25,472 bases of DNA from DASWIP01 sp036397635 (GTDB lineage Bacteria; Actinomycetota; AC-67): the NCBI GenBank assembly GCA_036397635.1, contig DASWIP010000122.1, forward strand, positions 1 through 25,472. Reading direction: 5' to 3'. The position numbers and the translations under genes were made by a program. Shown in pieces: positions 15,173 through 23,078 of the stretch; the stretch's first letter is position 1, and each line of letters begins with the position of its first letter. Under the pieces are notes generated by a model that saw nothing but the letters and a program-made list of their open reading frames with translations, was not told the DNA's origin and ran no database searches.

Positions 15173-15682
15173 TTACTGCTTGGGCGCGTAGAGCGCGACG
15201 TCGATCTTCGAACCGTCGCCCTGCGCGGCGACATCGAACGTCAGTAGCCATCCGGCGATCTCCTCGCGGCCGCGCCACATCGATCGGGGCTCCGAGGCGT
15301 CCAGTGCCCACCCGCGCGTCTGCAGAAGCGCGTCGATCCTGCGTCGGACGATCCCGGGATCGTCCTTGGGTTCGACGTAGGTGGTTGTGAGGATGAAACG
15401 GCCGTCGCCGCTGAGAGTAAGGCGCCTCGTTCCCGAGTAGGCGGCGCGAGGGATCGCCGCTCTCCACTGGTCCAGCTCGTCGATCATGCGATCGCATAGA
15501 TCGCCGTACCGGCTGCATTCGGGGGTACGCTCGAGCGTCGAGCTGACCGCGGGGAACAGACCCTCGGGCGGTGTTGGGGGCGGCTGAGTGGACAGCGTGC
15601 CGCCTGGCTCGAGGCTCGAGGTGCACGCACTCGCGACGAGGGCCAAGGCAAGCAGGGTGATGGTTCGCTTCAAGCGTCTCAT
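15173..15682 (-). CDS. Putative lipoprotein
   Basis: The 169-residue protein has a lipoprotein signal: basic MRRLKR, hydrophobic 8-16, then LVASAC with lipidated Cys20. A Pro/Thr-rich linker (about 28-42) leads to a 120-residue exported domain (YSGTRRLTLSGDGRFILTTTYVEPKDD, later GWLLTFDVAAQGDGSKIDVALY) that looks alpha/beta. Two Cys (in PECSRYGDLC) may form a disulphide. The family is not recognised. The start overlaps the upstream lipoprotein stop as ATGA (15679-15682), so the two are translationally coupled. Confidence 0.85.
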   Translation of the reverse strand: MRRLKRTITLLALALVASACTSSLEPGGTLSTQPPPTPPEGLFPAVSSTLERTPECSRYGDLCDRMIDELDQWRAAIPRAAYSGTRRLTLSGDGRFILTTTYVEPKDDPGIVRRRIDALLQTRGWALDASEPRSMWRGREEIAGWLLTFDVAAQGDGSKIDVALYAPKQ

Positions 15683-16056
15683 CCCCTCAGCTCTATGACT
15701 TCGTTCTGCTTCGTCGTGGTTCCCCGGTCGAGCCTGCGGCCGTCCGAAACCAGTTTCGCCGACACCGGTTTGGGCGAGTCATCGGTCTTGAACACCGACA
15801 CGCTGAAGAACCTCGCCGGACTGGTGCGAACGGCAATCTCGCGCGACCCACAGCCCCTCTCGCGTTTGTCCCTGCCCGCCTCGTCGCCGCCGGACTCGCG
15901 GGCGGTGAAGCCCCAGCACACTTCCGCGTCGGCCGTGATCGTGACGGTTCCTGCGTCGGAGTGACCGTACGGGCTCGGTTGCGGGTTCCTAAGCTCGATC
16001 GTGCACGCCGTGGCGAGCAGGCCGATGATCAGGCTCAACGTCATCGCTGAGCCCAT
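15679..16056 (-). CDS. Putative small lipoprotein
   Basis: The 125-residue protein begins at ATG 16056, where GGAG lies seven bases upstream on the minus strand; an internal ATG at 16044 has no such site. The signal is short, with LLATAC placing the lipidated Cys at 18. The mature part contains VTITADAEVCWGFTAR, a run of charged residues (EAGRDKRERGCG) and FFSVSVFKTDDSP, suggesting a small beta-sandwich with a possible Cys pair. No family is recognised. It is the middle gene of a three-gene minus-strand operon. Other open frames over this stretch are shadows. Confidence 0.75.
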   Translation of the reverse strand: MGSAMTLSLIIGLLATACTIELRNPQPSPYGHSDAGTVTITADAEVCWGFTARESGGDEAGRDKRERGCGSREIAVRTSPARFFSVSVFKTDDSPKPVSAKLVSDGRRLDRGTTTKQNEVIELRG

Positions 16057-16069
16057 CGTCCGTCTCCGA

Positions 16070-16612
16070 TTAGGACGGGCACGCATTCCACGGCCCTGCC
16101 ACGTGCAGACAGATGTTGTGAGGGAACTCCGGTGGGTAGAGCCAGAGTGCCACGAGCGGATCGAGCAGCGCCGTGAACAGGCTCGACGTTCCCGGATCGA
16201 TGAACGTGAAGGTGTGCCTCGCGTCGTTGTCATCACCTTGGAAGTAGACGCTGTTCGGGCGGATTCCCTGCAGGTTAGGCCTGGTGGAAATACCCGCGCA
16301 GCCGACCCGGAACCACGCCACCTGGCCGCACACGTCCAGCAGGGACTGGCCGACACCGTCTCCCATCTCGTGCGCATAGATAGTATGCCACCCGTCCTCG
16401 ACGTCGTCCGGGTCGATGGGATCGTCGGGGCTATCCAGCTGCACCGTCTGGTTGAACCAGTCCGGCAGCACGCCGAATCCGAAGCCTCGCTCGATCCGGA
16501 AGTTGGACGACGAGTGCGTGGAAACACTGAGGTCCGGCGCGTACATCCCGAACTCACCGTACTCACCCTCCACGCCGTAGGCGAGGTAGCCCGTGCCGGC
16601 GCTCAAGGTCAA
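16070..16612 (-). CDS. Uncharacterised protein, first gene of lipoprotein operon; start uncertain
   Basis: The visible protein (180 residues from TTG 16612) is rich in aromatic and acidic residues: YLAYGVEGEYGEFGMYAPD, LPDWFNQTVQLDSPDDPID, HTFTFIDPGTSS and a Cys-containing end (HNICLHVAGPWNACPS). It reads like an extracytoplasmic beta-rich domain, yet no signal peptide precedes it. The frame is open to an in-frame stop about 100 bases upstream, without ATG or GTG. Possible starts are TTG 16612 or TTG 16606; the latter has GGGAAG at a good distance. An N-terminal truncation or an unusual start is therefore possible. Its end lies 13 bases before the next lipoprotein. No family is recognised. 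Confidence 0.6.
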   Translation of the reverse strand: MTLSAGTGYLAYGVEGEYGEFGMYAPDLSVSTHSSSNFRIERGFGFGVLPDWFNQTVQLDSPDDPIDPDDVEDGWHTIYAHEMGDGVGQSLLDVCGQVAWFRVGCAGISTRPNLQGIRPNSVYFQGDDNDARHTFTFIDPGTSSLFTALLDPLVALWLYPPEFPHNICLHVAGPWNACPS

Positions 16613-16677
16613 CTTCCCGACATCGGTGGCCCAGAGCGCGCGCGCGAGGCGAACTTTTTCCTTACCCTCATCTACCT

Positions 16678-16709
16678 GCGGAAACGCGCCGCGAACGGCG
16701 CGTTCCCGC
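16678..16709. promoter_or_regulatory. Long hairpin in the topA upstream region
   Basis: GCGGAAACGCGCCG (16678-16691) and CGGCGCGTTCCCGC (16696-16709) pair over 14 positions with one mismatch, closing on a CGAA loop. It ends 11 bp before the topA -35. No T-run follows on either strand, so it is more likely a regulatory or topology-sensitive element (topA is usually supercoiling-controlled) than a terminator. Confidence 0.5.
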
Positions 16710-16720
16710 CCCGCCTACGC

Positions 16721-16749
16721 TTGACAGCCAATAGAGAGGCATCCATCCT
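16721..16749 (+). promoter_or_regulatory. topA promoter, probably leaderless
   Basis: A perfect TTGACA (16721-16726) is followed after 17 bp by CATCCT (16744-16749), which keeps the key A and T of a -10. The topA ATG lies eight bases beyond. No ribosome site is at a useful distance, which fits a leaderless mRNA. Confidence 0.5.
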
Positions 16750-16757
16750 TCCGCTCC

Positions 16758-19463
16758 ATGTCCAAGCCTCTCGTGATCGTGGAGTCCCCGGCGAAGGCCA
16801 AGACCATCGCCGGGATCCTCGGCCGCGACTTCATCGTCGAGTCGTCGGTCGGTCACATCCGCGACCTTCCCAGCAGCGCCTCAGAGATCCCGGCCGCGTA
16901 CCGGGACGAACCCTGGTCGCGGATCGGCGTGGACGTGGACAACGACTTCAAGCCGCTCTACATCGTCCCGGGGGGTAGCAAGCAGCAGGTCCGCAAGCTC
17001 AAGGACCTGCTCGGGGACGCCAGCGAATTGCTGCTCGCAACGGATGAGGACCGGGAGGGCGAGGCGATCGCCTGGCACCTGACCGAGGTGCTGAACCCGC
17101 GCATCCCCGTCAAGCGCATGGTCTTCCACGAGATCACCCGTCCCGCGATCCTGCACGCGGTCGAGAACCCTCGCGATCTCGACCGCAAGCTCGTGGATGC
17201 GCAGGAGACCCGGCGCGTGCTCGACCGTCTGTACGGCTACGAGGTCTCGCCCGTGCTGTGGAAGAAAGTGATGCCCCGCCTGTCGGCCGGCCGGGTGCAG
17301 TCGGTCGCCACGCGGATCCTGGTCGAGCGGGAGCGCGCGCGCATGCGGTTCAGCGCCGCCTCGTACTGGGACATCGAGGGCACGTTCGAGGCGTCGGAGG
17401 GCTCGTTCACCGCGGGGCTGGTGCTGCTCGACGGGAAGCGGCTGGCGACCGGTAAGGATTTCGACGAGAACGGCCGGCTGACCAAACTGGACGCGGTGCT
17501 GCTCGACGAGCAGCGCGCGCGCGACCTGGCAGCGCGGCTGCAGGGCGCGTCGTTCAGCGTCCGCTCGGCCGAGGAGAAGCCGTGGACGCGCTCGCCCCAT
17601 CCGCCGTTCATGACCTCGACCGTGCAACAGGAGGCCGGCCGCAAGCTCCGTTTCACTGCGGCACGCACCATGCGTATCGCCCAGACGCTGTACGAGAACG
17701 GTTACATCACCTACATGCGCACCGACTCGGTCCAGCTGTCCGAGACCGCGATCGCGGCGGCGCGTTCGCAGGCCGCCGAGATGTTCGGGCAGGAGTTCGT
17801 CGCACCGAAGCCGCGCGTGTGGCGCAGCAAGGTGAAGAACGCCCAGGAGGCGCACGAGGCGATCCGGCCCGCCGGCGACGACTTCCGGACCCCCGAGCAG
17901 GTGCGCAACGAGCTGAACGACGATCAGTTCAGGCTGTACGAGCTGATCTGGATGCGTACGATCGCCTCCGAGATGGCCGATGCGCGCGGCCAGAGCCTCA
18001 GCGTCCGGTTGGGCGCGGCGAAAGAGGGGAGCGACGCCGAGTTCGCGGCCAGCGGCCGGGTTATCACGTTCCCCGGCTTCCTGCGCGCCTACGTCGAAGG
18101 CTCCGACGATCCCGACGCCGAGCTGGAGGACCGCGAGGTCCGGCTCCCGCCGTTGGCCGTGGGCGACACGCTCGGCGTGACGGCGCTCGAGCCGAAGGGC
18201 CACGAGACCCAGCCGCCGGCGCGTTTCACCGAGGCGAGCCTGGTCAAGGCGCTGGAAGAGATGGGCGTCGGTCGCCCTTCGACCTACGCCTCGATCATCG
18301 ACACCATCCAGCAGCGCGGGTACGTCTTCAAGAAGGGCTCTGCCCTGGTGCCGTCGTGGACGGCGTTCGCGGTCGTCGCGCTGCTCGAGCAGCATTTCAC
18401 GCACCTGGTGGATTACGCGTTCACCGCGCGCATGGAGGACGACCTGGATGCGATCGCCGACGGCCACCAGGAGGGGGTCCCGTACCTGAAGGCGTTCTAC
18501 TTCGGGAACGGCCGAGTCGGGTTGAAGACCATGGTGACCGAGCGGCTCGACCAGATCGACGCGCGCGCGGTCTGCACGGTCCCGCTCGGCGCCGACGAGC
18601 AGGGGCGCGAGATCGCGGTGCGCGTCGGCCGCTACGGCCCTTACCTGGAGCGCGGCGAGGACCGAGCGAGCATCCCCGAGGATCTGGCCCCCGACGAGCT
18701 GACGATCGCGCGCGCGACCGAGTTCCTGGAGGCGCCGAGCCAGGACCGCGTGCTGGGCCCCCACCCGGAGTCCGGCGAGCCGATCGTCGCGCGCGCCGGC
18801 CGCTACGGCCCCTACGTCCAGATCGGCGACCCGGCCGGCGGTGAGCGCCCCAGCAAGACCGCCTCGCTGTTCAAGACGGATTCGCTCGAGACGATCACGC
18901 TCGAGCGCGCGCTCCAGCTGCTGTCGCTTCCCCGAGTGGTCGGGATGCATCCCGACACAGGCGAGGAGATCGTCGCGCAGAACGGTCGTTACGGGCCGTA
19001 TCTGAAGACCGGCACCGACACGCGAAGCCTCGAGCGCGAGGAGCAGATCTTCGATATCACGCTCGAGCAGGCCCTCGAGGTGCTACGCCAGCCGAAGCGC
19101 CGCCGCGGGCAGGCCTCGGCCCCACCCCTGCGCGAGCTGGGAGAGGATCCAGCGAGCGGCAAGCCGGTCGTGGTGAAGGAAGGGCGTTTCGGTCCCTACG
19201 TCACCGACGGGGAGGCCAACGCGTCGCTGCGCAAAGGGGACGCGGTCGAGACCATCACGATCGAGCGCGCCGCGGAGCTGCTCGCCGACCGGCGCGCGCG
19301 CGGACCGGTGAAGAAGAAGACCTCGCGCAAGAGGATCGCGACGAGGAAGCCTGCAGCCAAGAAAGCCGCCGCTGGGAAGCCGGCCGCCAAGAAGAAGGCT
19401 ACGAAGAAGCCGGCCGCCAAGAAGAAGGCGGCGAAGAAGGCTGCGGATCCATCCGACGGGTGA
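16758..19463 (+). CDS. topA: DNA topoisomerase I (type IA)
   Basis: The 901-residue enzyme relaxes negative supercoils by cutting one strand through a 5'-phosphotyrosine. The Toprim domain (about 1-130) shows VIVESPAKAKTI, with Glu9, and a later TDEDREGEAIAWHL metal site. The catalytic tyrosine is Tyr319 in GYITYMRTDS. Domain markers VGRPSTYASII and QEAGRKLRFTAARTM are present. In place of the zinc ribbons of E. coli TopA, the C-terminal part carries four repeats marked GRYGPY or GRFGPY (near 625, 682, 741 and 809), followed by a Lys/Ala-rich tail of about 50 residues (KKPAAKKKAAKKAAD). This arrangement is characteristic of actinobacterial TopA, where the basic tail aids processive relaxation. 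It is probably essential. Confidence 0.97.
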   Translation: MSKPLVIVESPAKAKTIAGILGRDFIVESSVGHIRDLPSSASEIPAAYRDEPWSRIGVDVDNDFKPLYIVPGGSKQQVRKLKDLLGDASELLLATDEDREGEAIAWHLTEVLNPRIPVKRMVFHEITRPAILHAVENPRDLDRKLVDAQETRRVLDRLYGYEVSPVLWKKVMPRLSAGRVQSVATRILVERERARMRFSAASYWDIEGTFEASEGSFTAGLVLLDGKRLATGKDFDENGRLTKLDAVLLDEQRARDLAARLQGASFSVRSAEEKPWTRSPHPPFMTSTVQQEAGRKLRFTAARTMRIAQTLYENGYITYMRTDSVQLSETAIAAARSQAAEMFGQEFVAPKPRVWRSKVKNAQEAHEAIRPAGDDFRTPEQVRNELNDDQFRLYELIWMRTIASEMADARGQSLSVRLGAAKEGSDAEFAASGRVITFPGFLRAYVEGSDDPDAELEDREVRLPPLAVGDTLGVTALEPKGHETQPPARFTEASLVKALEEMGVGRPSTYASIIDTIQQRGYVFKKGSALVPSWTAFAVVALLEQHFTHLVDYAFTARMEDDLDAIADGHQEGVPYLKAFYFGNGRVGLKTMVTERLDQIDARAVCTVPLGADEQGREIAVRVGRYGPYLERGEDRASIPEDLAPDELTIARATEFLEAPSQDRVLGPHPESGEPIVARAGRYGPYVQIGDPAGGERPSKTASLFKTDSLETITLERALQLLSLPRVVGMHPDTGEEIVAQNGRYGPYLKTGTDTRSLEREEQIFDITLEQALEVLRQPKRRRGQASAPPLRELGEDPASGKPVVVKEGRFGPYVTDGEANASLRKGDAVETITIERAAELLADRRARGPVKKKTSRKRIATRKPAAKKAAAGKPAAKKKATKKPAAKKKAAKKAADPSDG

Positions 19464-19472
19464 AATAGAAGC

Positions 19473-19502
19473 GAGCCGGCTCAGAAGGGGGGGAGAGCCG
19501 GC
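19473..19502. terminator. Bidirectional terminator-like hairpin after topA
   Basis: GCCGGCTC (19475-19482) and GAGCCGGC (19495-19502) pair perfectly around a G-rich 12-base loop; the left side is itself a 10-bp palindrome (19473-19482). It lies between the convergent topA and zinc-ribbon genes. On the minus strand a TTCTATTTCA stretch follows, which may help termination there. Confidence 0.55.
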
Positions 19503-19544
19503 CCGCTATCGTGTCGTCGGTGACCGTCCGGTCCAGGGGGGCTG

Positions 19545-19871
19545 TTACCGGCCGGTGTCGACGAGCGCGTCGTACCAATCCTCACGCTCGAGCAGCTCGT
19601 GCAGCTCGATCAGGTCGTCCACCGTCAGTGGCGGCCCGTCGTGCGTCTCGAGCACCTCGGCCGGGATCGTGAAGTATCGGGGTGCGACCCCCTCAGAGAT
19701 GAGCAACTCGATCGCCTTCTCCGAGGCCGGCTTCTGGACGCGTCGTTCGCACTCGGGGCAAAAGAAGGCGTACCAGGACGCGGGGGAGTGGGAGCAGACC
19801 GAGAGCTCGAAGTCCTCTGCCCGTCGCTCGACCGTTCCACAGGTCGGGCACGTTGCCTCGATCGTCGTCAC
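19545..19871 (-). CDS. Small four-cysteine zinc-ribbon-like protein
   Basis: The 108-residue protein has CPTC near the N-terminus (8-11) and CPEC in the middle (FFCPECERRV), probably forming one zinc site. The central SHSPASWYAFFCPECERRVQKPAS segment looks conserved, and similar small proteins are widespread in actinobacteria. The C-terminal half is acidic and helical (TVDDLIELHELLEREDWYDAL). The start is GTG 19871 with AAGGGGG upstream. It has no signal or membrane helix. Its function is unknown; a nucleic-acid or protein contact role is plausible. It is transcribed toward topA. Confidence 0.8.
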   Translation of the reverse strand: MTTIEATCPTCGTVERRAEDFELSVCSHSPASWYAFFCPECERRVQKPASEKAIELLISEGVAPRYFTIPAEVLETHDGPPLTVDDLIELHELLEREDWYDALVDTGR

Positions 19872-19887
19872 GGTTGCCCCCTTTCAC

Positions 19888-19917
19888 CACCAGTTGGTGC
19901 GTACCGATATTGTCGGT
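19888..19917. promoter_or_regulatory. Two small dyads in the divergent region before the dehalogenase
   Basis: CACCAGTTGGTG (19888-19899, 2-base centre) and ACCGATATTGTCGGT (19903-19917, 5-base centre) lie side by side upstream of the minus-strand zinc-ribbon gene. CCGGTAT recurs as a direct repeat further on. They may be regulator sites for either gene. The rest of the 248-bp gap shows no clear promoter; the dehalogenase has its own GAGGGGGGAG ribosome site. Confidence 0.3.
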
Positions 19918-20119
19918 TCGAGTCCCTTCGACCGGTATCCCTCACTCGGGCAGTTTCTGGTAGTCATTCCGCACTATCGTCCGGTATGGCCTTAAGTCCT
20001 AAGAGGATGGGAGCACGGCGCGTGAGCAGCGCTCACGGACGGATCGCGGGCCCGGCACCGATATCGCCGCAGGCGGCCGACGCGGGTACGTTTCGTGCCG
20101 ATCGAGGGGGGAGCAGCGT

Positions 20120-21001
20120 ATGGATGTGTTACGGACACCGGACGATCGGTTCGACGGGCTGCGCGGTTATCGGTTCGAGCCGCGCTATGTCGATGTCGAC
20201 GGCCTGCGGATGCACTACGTCGACGAGGGTTCCCACGACGCCACCCCCGTGCTGCTGCTTCACGGCGAGCCGACCTGGGCCTACCTCTACCGTCACATGA
20301 TCCCGGTCCTCGTCGACGCCGGATACCGCGCGATCGCGATCGACTTCGTGGGGTTCGGTCGCTCCGACAAGCCCGCCGACCCGCAGGTCTACACCTACCA
20401 GGCGCACATCGACTGGCTCCGCGGCGCTATGGACGGGATCGGACTCGATCCGGCGGTCCTGTTCGGGCAGGACTGGGGCGGGCTGATCGGTCTCAGGGTG
20501 GCCGCCGAGGAGCCGGATCGCTTCGACCGTATCGTGGCGGCGAACACGTTCCTTCCGACCGGCGACCCGCCGCCGCCGGAGGTCTGGTTCATGTTCCGCG
20601 ACATGGTGCGCGGTGCGCCGGCCTTCCACATCAGCCGTACCGTGAACGCCGGGACCGCACTGGACCTCGACGATGCGGTGCGAGCCGGCTACGACGCGCC
20701 GTATCCCGACGAGAGCTTCAAGGTGGGCGCGCGGCGCTTCCCGGACCTTGTACCGACCTCGCCCGACGACCCCGAAGCGATCGCCAACCGAAAGGCATGG
20801 GATGCGCTGGAGGCGGCGGGGAAGCCGTTGCTCACGATCTGGGGCGGCGCCGACCCGATCATGAAGGGCGCGAACGCCCCCTTCAAGCGGCTCGCCGGCG
20901 CGCAGGGTCAGCCGCATTCGGTCATCGAGGACGCCGGGCATTTCCTCCAGGAGGATGCCGGTGCCGAGGTGGCACGCCGGGTGTGCGCCTGGCTCGCTTA
21001 G
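20120..21001 (+). CDS. Haloalkane dehalogenase-like alpha/beta-hydrolase
   Basis: This is a 293-residue alpha/beta-hydrolase. HGEPTWAYLYR (48-58) is the oxyanion-hole motif of the haloalkane dehalogenases and carries their characteristic Glu50. The nucleophile elbow GQDWGG gives Asp118 with halide-binding Trp119. The acid is Asp245 (GGADPIMKG) and the base His274 (DAGHFLQED). The acid placed after strand 7 and the MKG context favour subfamily I (DhlA-like). Trp156 in the cap (EVWFMFRDMV) may be the second halide-stabilising residue. These enzymes hydrolyse C-halogen bonds, releasing halide and an alcohol; natural substrates are mostly unknown. ATG 20120 has a strong ribosome site. The gene is convergent with the next, their stops one base apart. 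Confidence 0.9.
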   Translation: MDVLRTPDDRFDGLRGYRFEPRYVDVDGLRMHYVDEGSHDATPVLLLHGEPTWAYLYRHMIPVLVDAGYRAIAIDFVGFGRSDKPADPQVYTYQAHIDWLRGAMDGIGLDPAVLFGQDWGGLIGLRVAAEEPDRFDRIVAANTFLPTGDPPPPEVWFMFRDMVRGAPAFHISRTVNAGTALDLDDAVRAGYDAPYPDESFKVGARRFPDLVPTSPDDPEAIANRKAWDALEAAGKPLLTIWGGADPIMKGANAPFKRLAGAQGQPHSVIEDAGHFLQEDAGAEVARRVCAWLA

Positions 21002-21002
21002 C

Positions 21003-22460
21003 TCATCCCGGGGTGAGTGCGGGCGTCGGTGTCGGCGTTGGTGTCGGCGTCGACGTGGTCGGCGGTAGTGGCTCCTCCGCCCGGTCCTCGGGCACCAGCC
21101 GTCCCGTGACGATATGGCAGGTCGACTGCTGCAAGGTGCTCGGGTCGTCGAAGAGGAATGTGCACACCGACACCGGCTCGTTGGTCGTTCGATCGAACTC
21201 GAGCAGCGTGAACCCATACGGCAACACCACATCGCTCTTGAACCCTGCCGCGCCGCTGCTACCCGGCGAGACCGATATCACGGTCCCGCGCTGCTCGTAC
21301 GCCGGCTCATGGAGATGACCCCAGGCGAAGACCAGGATCGCGCCTTCCTCGCGCGCGCGTTCGGCCGCGCACTCACCCAACCTGGGGTCGTGCACCAGCA
21401 CGATCGGCGCGTGGGTTTCCGACCACAGCGCGGCGAGGCCTTCGCACAGAACCGGCACGCGTTCCTCGGCCAGCTCGTTGGACGGGTCGGATCGGATGAA
21501 GAAGGCGTTCGGATCGGCCTCCCCGATCACCTCGAGCCCCGCGACGATCGCGCGGTTGGTCTCCGGCCCGAAGACCACCGTATCGGCGATCTCGGCAGCG
21601 CGCGCCAGGGTGGCCGTGTCTTCGTGGTTGCCGGGCGCGATCACCTGCGGGAGGCCGAGGTCGCCGAAGCTCGCGAAGAGCTCTCCCTCCGGCGCGGTGC
21701 CGCGGTCGGTGAAGTCTCCGGCGTTGAGGATCCCGTCGGCGTCGAAGCGGTCGGCCAGCTGCTCGGCGATCAGCAGCCCGAGCGGGTTGTTGTGGATGTC
21801 TGAGATCAGCAACAGCCTTATGGTGTCCTCGGGCTGAACCGGGACCTCGGCGACCACCTGGGCGTGCAATCGCTGCAGGCCGGCGACGGCCCGGTTGATG
21901 TTGCGCTCGACGCCGGCCCAGTCGCGTTGCACCTCCTTAAGCAGCTGCAGGATGCGGGGAGCATCCTTGATCGCGCCTCGGTACCGGGGATCGGCGAGAC
22001 GGTTCGCGTCGAAGGTGAGGCCGGTGATGGCGCCGGCGATTGCGACGGCGCCGAGTACCGCGGCGGCGCCGATCGCCATGGTGCGCCGGCGCTCGCGCCA
22101 GGCACGCCGGGGTCCATCGACGATCAGCGCGGCTCCCAGCGCGCCGAACAGCAGGATCCAGGGAAGCTTGCGGAGCAGCAGCGCGAGGCGGAGATCCCGG
22201 AACTCATCGGGGCGGGGGAGCTGCGAGGCCGACCCGCCGATGAGGAACGAGGCTTCGAGGTCGAACGGCCCCGTGTGCGTGGTCCAGGTGAGGTCCCCGA
22301 TGGGTCCAAGCGGCATCGTTAGCCGCCCGCCGGGCAGCGCCGGTTTCACCTGCAGCACGAGATCGCCCGCGCGGAAATGGTACGTCTCCGGCGCGGTCGC
22401 CTGGGCGCCGGCGAACAGCAAGCCGGCGACCAGCGTGATCCGGATGGCGATCGTCTTCAT
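21003..22460 (-). CDS. Membrane-anchored metallophosphoesterase
   Basis: The 485-residue protein has an N-terminal hydrophobic stretch (about 5-23), a short exported region, and two helices (about 91-114 and 128-150). Its calcineurin-like domain (about 212-455) has the metal and catalytic set: Asp221 and His223 (SDIHNN), Asp249 and Asp252 (GDFTD), Asn278 and His279 (PGNHED), His357 (VHDPR), and His382/His384 (GHLH). The C-terminus is a Pro/Thr linker with repeating TP (about 465-485), encoded by a GGTGTCGGCGT-type microsatellite. It probably hydrolyses phosphoesters at the outer membrane face; substrate unknown. Two additional helices and the PT tail make it unlike simple soluble YkuE-type enzymes. 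It diverges from the pfpI-like operon. Confidence 0.88.
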   Translation of the reverse strand: MKTIAIRITLVAGLLFAGAQATAPETYHFRAGDLVLQVKPALPGGRLTMPLGPIGDLTWTTHTGPFDLEASFLIGGSASQLPRPDEFRDLRLALLLRKLPWILLFGALGAALIVDGPRRAWRERRRTMAIGAAAVLGAVAIAGAITGLTFDANRLADPRYRGAIKDAPRILQLLKEVQRDWAGVERNINRAVAGLQRLHAQVVAEVPVQPEDTIRLLLISDIHNNPLGLLIAEQLADRFDADGILNAGDFTDRGTAPEGELFASFGDLGLPQVIAPGNHEDTATLARAAEIADTVVFGPETNRAIVAGLEVIGEADPNAFFIRSDPSNELAEERVPVLCEGLAALWSETHAPIVLVHDPRLGECAAERAREEGAILVFAWGHLHEPAYEQRGTVISVSPGSSGAAGFKSDVVLPYGFTLLEFDRTTNEPVSVCTFLFDDPSTLQQSTCHIVTGRLVPEDRAEEPLPPTTSTPTPTPTPTPALTPG

Positions 22461-22552
22461 TGCTCGGGATGACCTTCGAAGGACCGGAGCTGCGATGATA
22501 CGGTTCCGCGCGCGGCGTGTGGGGAAACATCCCGCAAACGGAGGTGATGCTC

Positions 22553-23074
22553 GTGCGATTGCAGGGCAAGACGGTGCTGATCCTGGCCGGCCCCGACTAC
22601 GAGGATATGGAGCTGCAGTATCCCCGGTACCGGCTGCTCGAGGAGGGCGCGCGCGTGGTGATCGCCGGCATCGGCGAGCAGACCTACACGGGCAAGAAGG
22701 GGTATCCGGTCACCGTGGACGTGCAGATCGGGGATGTCGATCCGGCGGCGATCGACGCGGTCGTGATCCCCGGCGGGTGGGCGCCGGACAAGCTGCGCCG
22801 CGTGCCCGAGGTGCTCGACCTGGTCCGGCGCGTACACGAAGAAGACAAGACCGTCGCGTTCATCTGTCATGCGGGATGGGTCCCCATCTCGGCGGGGATC
22901 TTGAAGGGCAGGCGGTGCACCAGCGTCGGCGCGATCCGCGACGACATGGTCAACGCCGGTGTGGACTGGGTGAACGAGTCCTGTGTTGTGGACGGCAACC
23001 TCGTGACCGCGCGCACGCCCGACGACCTGCCGGCCTGGCTCCCGGCGGTCATCGAGACGATCGCGCGCCACTGA
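22553..23074 (+). CDS. DJ-1/PfpI-family protein
   Basis: The 173-residue protein is a class-I glutamine-amidotransferase-like domain of the PfpI type. Key residues are Glu17 (AGPDYEDMELQ), PGGW (73-76), and the nucleophile elbow Cys105-His106 (AFICHAGWV). Family members include intracellular cysteine peptidases, glyoxalases and chaperones, so the activity is uncertain. I prefer GTG 22553, eight bases after GGAGG; ATG 22547 is only two bases from it and would add two residues. The next gene begins four bases after the stop, and a third follows by ATGA overlap, forming one operon. Confidence 0.88.
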   Translation: MRLQGKTVLILAGPDYEDMELQYPRYRLLEEGARVVIAGIGEQTYTGKKGYPVTVDVQIGDVDPAAIDAVVIPGGWAPDKLRRVPEVLDLVRRVHEEDKTVAFICHAGWVPISAGILKGRRCTSVGAIRDDMVNAGVDWVNESCVVDGNLVTARTPDDLPAWLPAVIETIARH

Positions 23075-23078
23075 CGAC

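Noticed and set aside
16881..18950. 689-codon open frame on the minus strand opposite topA
   Set aside because: Shadow of topA; the product is compositionally biased and has no motif.
19908..19935. GGTTCGAGTCC resembling a tRNA T-loop
   Set aside because: The flanking bases do not form a five-base T stem, and no acceptor, D or anticodon arms can be found around it.
22517..22552. Longer N-terminus for the PfpI-like protein from ATG 22517
   Set aside because: It would place the GGAGG ribosome site inside the coding region, and the added residues do not match the family start.
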